This document shows, piece by piece, positions 48,201-59,304 of a DNA stretch of 64,000 nt (positions are counted from its first letter, which is position 1; each line of letters opens with the position of its first letter). The stretch is taken from contig CM070596.1 in the NCBI GenBank assembly GCA_036346395.1, forward strand, positions 25,396,177-25,460,176, read 5' to 3'. A program made the position numbers and the translations under genes. Origin of the DNA: Hsuehochloa calcarea. Lineage: Eukaryota > Streptophyta > Magnoliopsida > Poales > Poaceae. The notes beneath the pieces are model-generated. The model ran no database searches. It was given only the letters and a program-made list of their open reading frames with translations, and was not told where the DNA came from.

Positions 48201-49469
48201 GGGATGAAGCCCAATGGTACCGCCTTCACCGAAAAGCTTGAAACTCGGCAATGGCGGCAATGGCGACAGACAAGAACTGAGGCGATAAAGCTCAATTGGA
48301 CCTCCAGTACATATGCTAAAGCTCAGAGGCGTTCAAAGGAGGCTAAGGGAGCAATGAAAAAGCTTATATAGGCCGAGAGGGCAAAGGAGGGAGCAATGCA
48401 ACTTTCGGTCAAAAGCTTGCTGTCCAAACTGGCCGAAGGGATGGGGGCAGGTGCACAGAGGTAGAAGACGACTCAACAGTCGGCAAAGACTAGCATTTAA
48501 TGCTCAAAGACGTTGGCCGAACGATGGAGGTGACAATGCACTGTGGTTGCTGTACTGTGCACGGTCTCTGTTGACTTCGGCCGACGCACGTGAGCGAGAG
48601 GAAGACGAAAAGAGGACGGCCGTTCGATCACATAGGATTCCAATCGTGCGGCTACCGCGCCCCGAAACGCTCGGCTATTCAGTTCGGGGGTCCGAACGTT
48701 GCATCGCTTGTCGACCGCTCGATCAAGATCCGACGTTGGTGATCAGCCGCACCTCTCGGACGGTCCGAACATCCCCTTCCATCGCGGCCGTTGATCGAAG
48801 ATCAAACGACTAACGCGCTTAAGTGAGTTCGTTCGGTCCGAACGTTCACCCGCGCGTCGGCCGCTGGATTTAGATCAAACGGCTACGGATCAGCGCGCCC
48901 GAGAGACCGCCCTAAGGTGCTATTAGTTGATCTGGCTGCACCCTTGAGCTCGAACCAGTGTCGGACCCGGACCCGAGCAACAGTGAAACTGATTTTTGAC
49001 TTAATTGGCTGAGCCGACTTAAGAGAATTATTTGGAATAGCAAACAAGCTCCAAAATTCATGAAATTTTAACTGGAGATTGCTGACAGCAGGAGGAACCT
49101 TATATAAAATTTTCAGAGACTGTTATGCACTGCATGTTTCTCTAAAAATTCCAGAAGGCTATTTTAGGAGTTTGACTAATGTTTGATTTGCCTCAAAAAT
49201 TATCAAATAATTTCTGAAGATTATGAAATAATTCTGAGGTGTTAAACATCTCTCCTAGGTCCAATGAAAATTATTTTGAGGGGTTGGGCACCAGATTTTC
49301 ACTGAGGAGATTTATCACTTGAATTTAATTGGGGAAATTCTGAGTTTTAATTTCCACCAATTAAAGGAAAGAGGTTTCAAACACTGTAACCACACATGAG
49401 GCAACAAAAGTTTTAATTTATCCTCATTTTTATTACATTTGAAACACAAACCCAATTTAGGATGTTACA
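45214..49469 (-). repeat. 5' LTR of element C
   Basis: It is co-linear with 38516-42736. The TATA box (minus CTATATAAGC) lies at 48362-48371, with RNA expected to start near 48335 going left. CCGGCC and CAG sites intact here are changed in the 3' LTR. The frames inside show no domain. Confidence 0.92.
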
Positions 49470-49474
49470 CTTCC
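49470..49474. repeat. Target-site duplication CTTCC, right
   Basis: It matches 38511-38515 and abuts the LTR end GATGTTACA. Confidence 0.93.
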
Positions 49475-49896
49475 CCTCTCCTTCTTTGGCTAGCTCCAAC
49501 TCCACGAACCCGATTGGAATGCAAGCGCCCGGCGGAGGAAGAACCGAAGAGGAACGCGTGGAAGACCGGGTGTGCGACTCGGGGATCTCAATGGCAGCCA
49601 CCAATGGAGAGGGAGGCGCCTAGGAGGAGGGGAGGAAGAGAGGGGGTGGCACAAGGGGGAGGAGAGGCGGCTTGGGGGAGGGAGGGGGAGGGAATAGGGT
49701 TTGGGGGGAAGGGGTGCTCCCCTTTGGCCCCCCTAGTTGGGTGGCTGCCCACTAATGGGCCTCTGGGTCGCGAATCGCGCCTGTGTTGCTGATATTAACG
49801 TATACCCCCCCGACGAATGGAATTTTCCGCTGAAAACAATTTCTTTCGCTCTCTCCGACCTCTTTCTTTCTACCGATCCATTTCCGGAGTATTACA

Positions 49897-49901
49897 GCTG
49901 A
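49897..49901. repeat. Target-site duplication GCTGA, right
   Basis: It follows AGTATTACA and matches 36801-36805. Confidence 0.9.
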
Positions 49902-50640
49902 CCATAAAGATATAAGTGAAAATCAAAGCAACTCACACGTAAAGTTATTGGAACTTAATGCAATCAAGGAATGAGCTATGCAAGATATAAGTGAAGAACA
50001 AAATAGCTCGTACTGCATGAGTTACATAAATATGCTAGCTAGTTGTAATTAAAGGAAACTAGGGCGCAAGATTGCACAAATAATATAGGCATGCTCACAA
50101 ATGTATCAATTAAAAGTGTGGATTTGTGCTCAATTTTAGGGTTCGAACTTTTGTTTTCTTTTTTCTCTTCTCCTCTTTTTTTTAAGCCATGGCTGAAACA
50201 CTTGTTTCAAATAAATGAGCAATATCTCTTTCCCACCTTTTGATTTTTTAACAATTACAAGAATACAAATATTAATATGCAGCCCTAAGCAATGGTTTAG
50301 TTAGTCTTAATTAGCTTCAAAGTATTCACAAAGGATGAAAGGTTCACAAATGATAACAATGTTATTACACCTCTTTTGTGTTATTTTTGGGTATACTCAC
50401 TACTAGAAAAACCTAAACAAATATTAAACTTGGCTCAAATAAAAAGCAACGCAAAAGAAATTCAAGATAAACAAACTAAACTTGAATCTAACAGACAAAA
50501 ACTTAACAAAACGCACTAAAATTTTAGATTAAATACTATTGCTAAAAGATTTTTTTTTGGCATTTTGTGTATAGGAATACAAATAAATCTACTACTAAGA
50601 GTAAAGATCCTACCGAGTCAATGGAGCTTTGATACCAAGA
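49902..50640 (-). other. Leader of element D with primer-binding site
   Basis: AT-rich sequence aligned with the leader of A. The primer site at 50623-50637 reads TGGTATCAAAGCTCC on the minus strand, a slightly decayed initiator-Met tRNA complement, three bases from the LTR. Confidence 0.75.
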
Positions 50641-51871
50641 TGATACGGGGGTGTCCGACCTTCTCGATTTAGGATCAAAGATAACTTTCATGCTAAACTT
50701 GACAAATCGTAGTTGCTCAGCCGATGCCAATGTATGCACTTGCAACTCTTTAATTTGCCTAATCTTATGTGTACTCAACTCGACCACCAAGTGGAGTATT
50801 AGCGACCCCTCAATTTTCGTTGGAAAGACAAAATGGTCTTCGAAAAAAGCATCATATTCCCCTTCAAGTCATTGGCATTCACCAAACTTATTGTAAGAAT
50901 AAAGCGCTGAATGCTATTATTGCAAAATCAAACAAATATATTAACCATGGCATGAGTTTTACAATGGGGCTCTACCCCTGAATATATAGGGTTGCTCTCC
51001 ACCCCTATGGTTGGCCAAGAGGCCCAACTCCTAGTCTAATTCGGAATTAGAGCTCCCACTCCAAGCCAGACACAAACTAGAACAAAAGGAAAGCACTAAA
51101 ATTACAACTGTCACATTGTTTTCAACATAGCTGCTGACACAAGTCGAATCTAAGGCCTATAGAGGATCCATTGGGTTGGGCTTGAAGTTATCTTTCCAAC
51201 AAGCACAAGAACGCCCAAATCGGACCCTGTTTGTGAAAATTATTGGGTTTTTAACCCGGACTGTGTTGTTGATTCCGAATTTGATTTCCTTATCTCTTCC
51301 TTTATCCCTAATTAAATAGGTTATCACTTGCCTTTTCTTAACTTCCTTCTCCTTTTGGTTTATGTCCCCAAAATCGCATGCTATGCATTTGATCTTTCAA
51401 ATCTGAATTGTATTCGGTTTTCTATTTCTTCCTTCTTGAATTTCAGTTGAAAATTAGTTATGGAATTTGTGTTTCCACTTGTCTCCTAGGTGGTTGACAT
51501 GTCTCCCAAAATGCAACACATTATTTAATATTCCTTTTTCTTCCTCATTTCTTTGGCCGAATTGAAGTTCTTTGCTTCCTCCATGTTTGCTTGCTTTAAT
51601 CTTGGTCGAAAGGATTGCTTCTTCTTCTAGGGTTTGGCAGATGAGTTTGATTTCTTCAGTGTCTTTCGAACGCATCTTAACTTTAAGCTTGTATAAATAA
51701 AATATGGGCTTGCATGTAAATAAATTAAATAGTAGCTCTATTTTTATGTATAATAAGAATATGCTAAATGATATCAGAGTTCACTTGATAATATTTAATG
51801 TGACTTAATAATTATTTCCAGTCAAATAATATATTTACCTGAAAAGTGTTAAGGTGTCTGTATCCGCATCA
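50641..51871 (-). repeat. 5' LTR of element D
   Basis: It starts TGATACGGGGGTGTCCGACC, has CTGAATATATAGGG (TATA on the minus strand) near 50980 and GTTGGCCAAGAGGCCCA near 51010, and ends TATCCGCATCA at 51871. It is clearly related to the LTR of A but diverged, with an extra ~150 bp of AT-rich sequence near its outer end. Confidence 0.78.
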
Positions 51872-52525
51872 CAGCTTGTCCTCAGCTCTCCCAGTTTCAC
51901 TGTGTGCTCAAGTTTTATAATCTTCTTACAGTGAATATTGATTGAACGTAAAGCATGTTCAAGCAGTTGACAATTTCGTCTATACTGATAAGTTGAAAAC
52001 TTTAGACCACGATAAGTGAATTATAATAACATCTAATTAAATACGATCAACTACAGTTCAACAAACTTCAACACAAGAAAACTCCATATTTTGTTGCTGG
52101 GTGATTGTTACTACACTCGTCTCAAAATTCGCCAGCTAAAATGCTAAAAAATGTAACATAAAAGTAAATGAGTTCCTAACAAATACAAGTCTAAACATAG
52201 AAGATCACATAAGAAAGAAGTATAAGAAACTGAAGAAGATACAAATAAGCATAGAATGACCAAACTGGATCATATTGAATATTGTAAAATCTATTAGTAC
52301 TCAAAATTAGTTTAAATCGTATAATGGCAAAGAAATGTTGACATGACTTGACATTGATCAACAACCTCTAAGCCTACTTGAACATTAAAGACGTACATGA
52401 ATCAATACTTCAATCAAACAAAAGAATCACGATAGTATCTTGATAATAAATGTCACAAATGTTCTTAAAATAGTCAACTCTATCCATATCAGTAAGTTAA
52501 AGTAATCCATACAGTTCGGGGCGGG
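51872..52525. other. Unassigned AT-rich stretch
   Basis: I see no frame, repeat end or RNA gene in this 650 bp. It separates the D LTR from the LTR at 52526. Confidence 0.45.
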
Positions 52526-55197
52526 TGTCGGGACCCCGGACATGTAAATCCAAGACCCTCTGTGTATTCTGAACTTGTCCCATGATAAGTAGCTAGTTCA
52601 CACAGTTGCAACATCGATGAAATCATATCCATACAACAATATAACTAAGAAACAGATAAATTAATATTACTTAATAGCAATAGACCTTATGGTCAAGGTT
52701 TACAGAGTTTGCCACACAAGGTTTAAGACAAAAGAGTGAGCTTGCAGCAAAATGAAACAACTCGTGTTAGCCATCCGACATGCCCACATGGAATCGAGTG
52801 AAAAACATGGCTTAGTTTGCACAGTCTTCGAAGTACTCCTCCTCATAGAACTCTATGTTCCCTAGGTCTTCCTCGATGACTTATCAACAATAGCGTAAAG
52901 CTGTGAGTACATAAATTCTTCAGCAAGTCATAGGAAAATGTATGCAAATAGTATTCATACAAGGCTTGAACAAGGATAATTTTATGGTTATTTTGCATAA
53001 AGCAGTATTGACAGTAAATACAGTAAATAGATTGGAAATCACAATTTAAAATATTAAATACATAAGTAAACAGGTTATTTGAAACAACTAGTAAACAACC
53101 TGTTCACTTCCCGATCAACAGCCAGAACTAACTCTTCAAATTCCAACCAAACCATTCCAACATTTTTGAGAAGATATACCCCTCGTGTGAAATCACTAGG
53201 CATTGTTAATAACCTGGAACATGACTATTCGAATAGTTTTACACTCTGCAGAGGTTGTACAGCTTTACCCACAAGATATAATCATCTTATAATGTCTGCT
53301 CACACACTTCCATAGGTGTGCGACTAAGTGATCATCACAAGACTTTTACAAAGCTTTGTTTTGACCCAGTTCTGCTCGCTAAGGTTTCGCCACCTCAGCC
53401 CCCTCTTGCGCCAAGTCATCAATCCAAACAGAACTGAATCAAAATATTGCTAATTAATAGGCCAGGTCCATCCCATCCTAGACATTTGGTTGTATAGTAT
53501 GGTCGGATCGATGGCGCACAAAGTTCATCCTTAGTGATTACTTATGCGAGGCAACCACATCACAAATCTATCCCCTTTACTACACGATCATTCGTCTGAG
53601 TATGAAATCATTTATATTCAACCAGACCAAACGACAACCCTTGTAGTGGCATAATAAATTTTAATTACAATGGGCACGACACAATTCCATATTTGTTTAA
53701 GTCAAGTTTAATATTTATTGAACATGTGATCAAGAGCTTGTCGTACCTAAGCATGTCTAAGCATAAAATGATACCCATTTTGGTAATAAAGTATGCCCAA
53801 CTAAAATAAACATTTCCTATGGTGTCCAAGGATAGGTGTCCAACACAATTATTCAAGGTGACATAATGTTAAATAGGTAATTAACTATTTTCAAAAGCAG
53901 TTATTATAAAACTAACAATGCATGTTCATATAAAATAATATAATTTAATAGAGATGGGTTTGACATGATCAAAGTTCTAAGACTTGCCTTCGTTGAAGGT
54001 TTGAGTTGCTCTAGCGGACGGATCCAGGAATTCTTCAAAAATGTCAGAATCTATAGGCGCAAAAAGAGCCAAATAAATACAACAAATCCAAATAAAATTA
54101 TAAAATTAGTACTATTAGAGAGGTTACGAAATTAGGAATAAGAATTAACAAAATCAGAGTTCGTATGAGGTAGAACGAAATTTTGGAAGTTTGACATCAC
54201 TTGAAATGATAGAAAATAGAAAAGGGACTCAGCTGAAAAAATTGTGCTGATTCAATTTTACAGAGCAAAGGAAAATGTGTGGATGACATTGGGGGACCCA
54301 CTTGCTAGAGAGACAAGAGAGAGAGGAAGGGCTTCTGTGAATGACAGGGGGACCTACATGTAAGTGGCACAGGGAGCAAAGAAGAAGAAAGAGCAAAGCA
54401 CAGGCAGAGCAAGGGAGGCTCGGGGTCTGGGACGGCGCCGACAAGGGGAAGTTTGGTGGCGGGTTGCAAGGGCCAAAATGAAACGCCGGCGTCCCAAGGA
54501 AGGCAGGATAGGTGGCGTTGCGGTGAGAGATGGCCGGTGGCAGTTCCAACGAGGAGAGCGCGAGCATGGTGTAGAATGCGAAGTGGTGATGCCGATGGTG
54601 GGGTCGAAGGTGGCGGGGAGTGGTCGACGGTGCCGGGAACGACAATGGAAAGAACTTCGGTCGGCGGCGGAAAACTGCAAAATCCAACGACATGGTTAGG
54701 AGAGGGAAGGGGAGACTTGCGGAATGGGAGAAGTACCTTTGGGAACACGACATGACGTAGATAGGGAGGCAAATGCTTGATCGGAGAGGGAAAGCAGAGG
54801 TGGCGGCGGCCGGAGTTGGGAAAGAAAGAGGAAACTTGCGGCGTTCAACTCCGGGCGCGAGGAAAGGGAAGGAGTAAGGGGAAGGGGAAGACCACTCTTT
54901 TTATAGAGGGACAAGGGGCAGCTTGGCATGGAGTGATGCGGGTGGCGTGCCGGGCGCAGGCGATGCAAAGCAGTGGGCATGGGGCGCGCCAGGGCATGGG
55001 CGCTCCCTGCGGCGTGGCGGGATAAGCGACGGCGCCACGGGCGCAGAGCAAGCGCCGGGAATACAGGCGTGCGATGCGTCGCAAAGCCTGGCGCTCGGTT
55101 CAAGGGGTTGTCAGGCAAGCAAGCCAAAGCAAAGGAGGAAGAAAGAGAAAGTGTGGATATCACGGGGATATGCTCCTGATCTTAGGATGATGTGACA
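52526..55197 (-). mobile_element. Gypsy-type LTR E (~2.67 kb, minus strand)
   Basis: On the minus strand it starts TGTCACATCATCC at 55197 and ends near GGGGTCCCGACA at 52526. The TATA box (minus CTATAAAAAG) lies at 54897-54906. Its second half is homologous to 62800-63745: TATTCGAATAGTTTTACACT near 53225 is the reverse of ACTCTGCAGAGTGTAAAACT and its flank near 63065, and GTAGCTAGTTCACACAG near 52587 mirrors GTGTGAACTAGCTAC. The flanking bases (GCGGG and ATTGG) do not match, so one edge is deleted or misplaced. The frames at 54229-55163 lie in GC-rich transcript leader and show no domain. Confidence 0.68.
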
Positions 55198-56943
55198 ATT
55201 GGCAATGGCGTTAAAGGTTTGTCGTTTCACATGTTTTCGACAACGATTGGCATGCTGTCAGGTCTCAGGCCGTTTGACCGGCCGAAGCGACGGTCAGACC
55301 GGCCACCCCTGGCGGTCGGACCGGCCAGTGACAGTCCGACCGGCCATAGCGGCGGTCGGACTGGCCTATTTCTAAAGGTGGTACTTTGAGCTGGGCCAAA
55401 AATAGAGGTAGTAGACAATAGAGGGGATTCTATTGCACTTGGTCTCATAATTTTTGAAGTCTCCAGTCAAAAGTTCTATTCGTTTTTAATTTTCAGTAGG
55501 TTTCAGAATTTCAGGGGTTATTTTTAGCTAAGTCCCAACTGGCGGTCTGACCGGCCAATAGGTGGCGGTCAGACCGGCCAGGGTGGGCGGCCAGACCGAC
55601 CATGGTGGCGGTCTGACCGGTTTTCACTTGGATCGTCGTCCTTCGTGGCGGCGATGTTTGGCTGTTAGGTCAAAGTCATGATTTTCAGTGCATATGTGTG
55701 GCATGATGCATATTTTTACTAACATGGGTCAAATTGTGAAGAACTTGTTCGCAGATTCGGTATGCTTGTCTATTGTTGTGCAGGTTGCTTGGTGGTCAAC
55801 GACGGTCAACGGCGAGGATGAACGAGACTAGGTTTGGAGAGCTGAGGTCCAGAACGACCGACGATACCGGATGATGTCAATGAACTCAAGCATGGTGCAA
55901 GATGGACTAGGGTGACCTATTAGCCAACCTGTGGCGCAAGATGATGCAAGGTGAAGCTGATTAGGTTAAGAGGGGATAAAGACGGCTCATTAAAATACGT
56001 GCGTGTGTGACCCATTTTTTTGGGCATTAACGGGAGCCCAGTTGAGTCAAACTTCTAGAAGGTTTAAGCCTCCACTATAAATAGAGAAGGGAGGTGGCTG
56101 CACCTCTCTTCGCCTCTTTTATTGTTTTGAAACCCTAATTTGCTTAGGGGAGGTTTTGTGGAGGCTAGGGTTCTAGAGTTTTTTGATTTGATTTTCGTGC
56201 TCTTGGATTGAGTATTGTCCTCCAATGATGGACTGGCTGTAAACCTAAATCATATCAAATCAATCGAAGGAAAGTTTGATCAAAGTTTTGTCTCTTTGCT
56301 TTGCTTTTCTTTATTTGATGATTTTAAGTGTTTATTTGATCCGTGAGTTTTTGCTTGATTTCTTCACGTGATCTAGCTTGCTGTGACATGTGGTAACATA
56401 TCTAGGATCATCTTGATCATCAATCATCCATGAGCAAGATTTTGGATCTAGTTTTCGTTTTGACTCAGTTTTGAATCTTCCTCGTCTCAAACGGAAAAGG
56501 ATCATAATTCTTTGAAGAATTTTCATAATCTTCGATTGGAATAGGTTCCTGACATCATAGAGAAGGTGTGTTCTAAGTTTCATCGAGTTTGGAGTGGTAG
56601 ATCAAAAGCTACACCTATTTGCAATTTCGCTCGTCGGGCTGTTTTGATCTGTTCTTCAGGCCGGCGGTCAAATTGCCAGTGCCACCGGTGAGACCGCCAG
56701 GTGTCAGCGGTCAGATCGCCATTGACCCAGTGGTCAGACCACCCAGCACTCTTGAGCTTGTGTTGATTTTTGTTGTTTTGCTTAGGAGGTTAATTTGGAT
56801 TCAATACTAGTCTTCCGCTGTACTGATATATTAATCTTCATAGTTTCTATAGCTACTGGAGTAAAATCTTATTGAATCAATTATTTGTGAAAAAGTGAGT
56901 GTGCTCCTATTCACCCTCCTCTAGTCGCTTTCTCGGTCTAACA
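55198..56943 (+). repeat. Copia (Sirevirus-like) 5' LTR region H
   Basis: The 3' end CTAACA at 56938-56943 is followed by a primer-binding site and gag. TGTTAG at 55663 matches that end, so the LTR may be 55663-56943 (1281 bp). The palindrome-rich part 55265-55625 may instead belong to its U3, in which case the true start was lost at 55198. The TATA box ACTATAAATAG lies at ~56072. Palindromes of the type GGTC(A/G)GACCGGCC recur about ten times before 55625. Confidence 0.65.
55265..55625. repeat. Cluster of GACCGGCC palindromes
   Basis: CGGTCAGACCGGCC, CGGTCGGACCGGCC, AGTCCGACCGGCC and CGGTCTGACCGG recur with spacers such as GGTGGCGG and CAGTGACA. Each can pair with itself or its neighbours. 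A weaker echo lies at 56650-56750. Palindrome clusters in LTR regulatory regions are known in grass Sireviruses. Confidence 0.85.
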
Positions 56944-56945
56944 AG

Positions 56946-56961
56946 TGGTATCAGAGGAGCC
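56946..56961 (+). promoter_or_regulatory. Primer-binding site of Copia H
   Basis: TGGTATCAGAGGAGCC, two bases after CTAACA, is complementary to the 3' end of initiator-Met tRNA. It fixes the LTR end at 56943 and the plus orientation. Confidence 0.9.
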
Positions 56962-56998
56962 CGGTTAGTTCAATCTTGATCGTAACCGGTTACTGAAC

Positions 56999-59304
56999 TT
57001 GGTGATGGATAAATACTCCACCAAGCCGCATATCTTCGATGGGCAGGACTATGCCCATTGGAAGAATTGCATGCGAGTCTTCCTTGAGAGCGAAGGACAA
57101 GCTATATGGGAGGTTGTTCGAGCACCGCTCGTTGTTCCCGAAGTTGCTACGCCGGCTTTAGCAACCCTCTTGGCTAACAACAACAAGGTAAAAAATCTCT
57201 TATATGGTGGGCTTAGTAGACAGGAGTATGATCAGATTTACAATCTTGAGACTGCGCACGAGATTTGGAACACCCTCGAAACCTACCATGAGGGTTCGTC
57301 TCAAATCAAGAAAGTACGCCAAACAGTTTATAAGCGTGAATATAACAAATTCGAGATGCGTCCTGGAGAGAGCATCGATGACATTTTCAGTCACTTTAAT
57401 AAAGTGATTAATCAGATGAAAGCTGTTGGTATTGAATATTCTCAGTCTGAAAATACCACCCACCTCTTGGCTGCAATCAACACCAAGGAGTGGGAGATAA
57501 AGGCTACCGCCATTGAGGAGAACGTCAATACCTCTTAACTGACTTTGGAGCTGCTCTATAGAAAGCTCAAGACTCATGAGATCAAGAGGATTGATCATCC
57601 TAAGAAGGAAAACATGGCGTTGGTAGCAGACCCGCTCAAGAGAGCTTCTGATGGGTCTTCTGAGTCTTCTTCTAGATTTTCGCTTGCTGATTTATCTGCA
57701 ATCCATGTAGAGAAATTTGAGAGTCTCCCTGAGACTGAGTTGGCCCTCATAGTCAAAAAGATCACACAGACCTATAACAATATGAGAAACAGAAATAGAG
57801 GAGGTCTCGTGACTTGCTATGAGTGTGGTGAGCTTAATCATATATGGGCAAATTGCCCTAAGCTAAAAGGTAAGAGCAACCATAAGGAGGGAAAGCCAGC
57901 TTGGAAGAAGCCTCAATAGAACAAATCAAGGTATGATGCTGCCAAGCTGACGAAGGCCGCTCACCGGGTTCTTACCGCTTTTGGGGATTAATCCTTAAGC
58001 GATGTGGACTCCGGGAGCGAGGAGGATAAGGAGGAGGAGATCCCTCAAGACAAGAAGAAGGGGAAGGCCAAGGACTTCATCGGCTTGTGCTTCATGGCCG
58101 ACTCCGTTGACACGACAACGATGAGGTACCTCTCTCCTATGATGTCCTTTCTGATAGATGTGAAACTATGTTTGAGCAACTCATGAGTCAGGATAAGGCC
58201 TTAGAGTTTATCATGGCCAAGAACAAGGACCTAGAGTCACAAGTAGATAGTTTGACTTTAGAACTTACAAATGCTAAGACTCTTGAATCTGATGAATGTT
58301 CATCCTACCATGCTCTGCACTCAGAATTTGCTAAACTGCATTCTGCTCATGATATTGCTTTGCAACAACTTGAAAATGCTAGAACTGAGCTAGTTAAGGT
58401 TAAATCTACTCCATGTGAAAAATGCTTAGACTCTAGCAAGTTGGTTGCTTCTGGAGTGGTTGATTCTAGCCTTTGTACTTTCTGTTTAGAACGCGAACAT
58501 GAAGTCAAAGATATCTTAGAAGCAGTTAGAGCTAAATATGCCAAACTTAAGGACAGTATTGAGTCTGCTACATGTGCTTCATGTCCAGCTCTTAAACTTG
58601 AAGCTGCTTTATATAAGGAGAAATATGCTAGAGCCATTAAGGGTAAAACCTGTGAATCATGTGTTAATCTTGAAGAAGAAAATACTTATCTTAAGGATAC
58701 CTTAGAAAAATTCTCTAAAGGTAGGAAATAATTAAACATGATTCTGGACAAGTCTAAAACTCCTTATAAGAAGTAAGGATTAGGATACAATTATGTCCAA
58801 GATAATTCTAAGCCAAAAGTTACCAAAGTATTGGAAAATGGGTTAGTTGAATTCAAAACCCAACTTGCAAAAACTGTTTTTAAATCTGCTGGTTATGCCC
58901 AACCATCTGTTAAGTCAAATGGTGCTTCTCTCAGTGGTATCAAGTACCATTGCACCTATTGCAAAAAGGATGGACATTTGGTTGAGTTCTGTTGGCGTAG
59001 GTTAAAAAATGATAAGAAATTTTTTGCTAGAATTTTATCCAATCAACCTAGAGTTTTTCTGAGACATGGTAACATAGAAAATAAGAAACCTGGTTTAGGA
59101 TTTGTGTCACATGCTCATCATCATGCTCCTCGACAGGATAACTCTCATGTTAGTTTAACCATTGCTCATAACAGAACTTCAAATAGAATCAAGGATAGCA
59201 CTTCTGCTCTGCATACTACTCGTAGACGTGTGTCTCAGTACTGGGTTCCTAAGTTTTGTTTCACTAACCCCAGTATTGAGACACATTATTCTTCTGTGCC
59301 TTGA
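56999..59304 (+). pseudogene. Copia Gag with coiled coil and two zinc knuckles, five stops, no pol
   Basis: The likely start is ATG at 56999 or 57005 (MDKYSTKPHIFDGQDYAHWK). The capsid part (IWNTLETYHEGSSQIKKVRQ, GESIDDIFSHFNKVINQMKA) is followed by a knuckle, CYECGELNHIWANC (57822-57863). A Glu/Lys stretch, then a coiled coil (58168-58731) with four CXXC pairs (CEKC, CTFC, CASC, CESC), precede a second knuckle, CTYCKKDGHLVEFC, near 58955. One frame runs through in-frame stops at 57536-57538, 57917-57919, 57989-57991, 58729-58731 and 58774-58776, plus one shift near 58110. It stops at 59304 before any protease. Large two-knuckle Gag suggests a Sirevirus relative; that is inference. Confidence 0.85.

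Larger units (their letters stand above)
38516..49469 (-). mobile_element. Internally deleted chromovirus C
   Basis: Two ~4.2 kb LTRs (38516-42736 and 45214-49469) flank only 2.5 kb of internal DNA: integrase (42778-44300) joined directly to the gag start and leader (44300-45213). RNase H, RT, protease and gag are gone. CTTCC duplications flank it. It is related to B (same integrase, leader repeats and primer site) but its LTR differs, so it is a sister subfamily. With intact LTRs and primer sites it could in principle be copied by proteins from relatives. Confidence 0.92.
36806..49896 (-). mobile_element. Solo LTR G (~2.1 kb), itself split by element C
   Basis: The left part 36806-38515 starts TGTAACACCC. 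The right part 49470-49896 ends AGTATTACA. GCTGA duplications lie just outside. Removing C and one CTTCC leaves ~2.13 kb. The minus strand starts TGTAATACTCC, has C-rich transcript-leader-like sequence (49590-49700 region), and ends GGGTGTTACA, like gypsy LTRs of this window. No coding or internal region is present. Confidence 0.8.
36100..51871 (-). mobile_element. Degenerate CRM-like element D (interrupted host of G and C)
   Basis: The pieces are protease-like sequence (36100-36450), a leader (36480-36805 and 49902-50640) and a 5' LTR (50641-51871), all on the minus strand. The leader halves join across G. GTAAAGCTAAGTAAATATTC at 36758 and ATATAAGTGAAAATC at 49910 follow the same order as the leader of A (27450-27540). 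Its 3' LTR, RT and integrase are not found. It is much older than A, judging by divergence. Confidence 0.72.

Noticed and set aside
50398..50412. CACTACTAGAAAAA, a CACTA-type terminal sequence
   Set aside because: It lies inside the leader of element D with no partner end or transposase; probably chance.
54229..55163. Overlapping 100-174 codon frames on both strands
   Set aside because: They sit in the GC-rich transcribed part of LTR E, with open frames on both strands from base composition alone and no motif.
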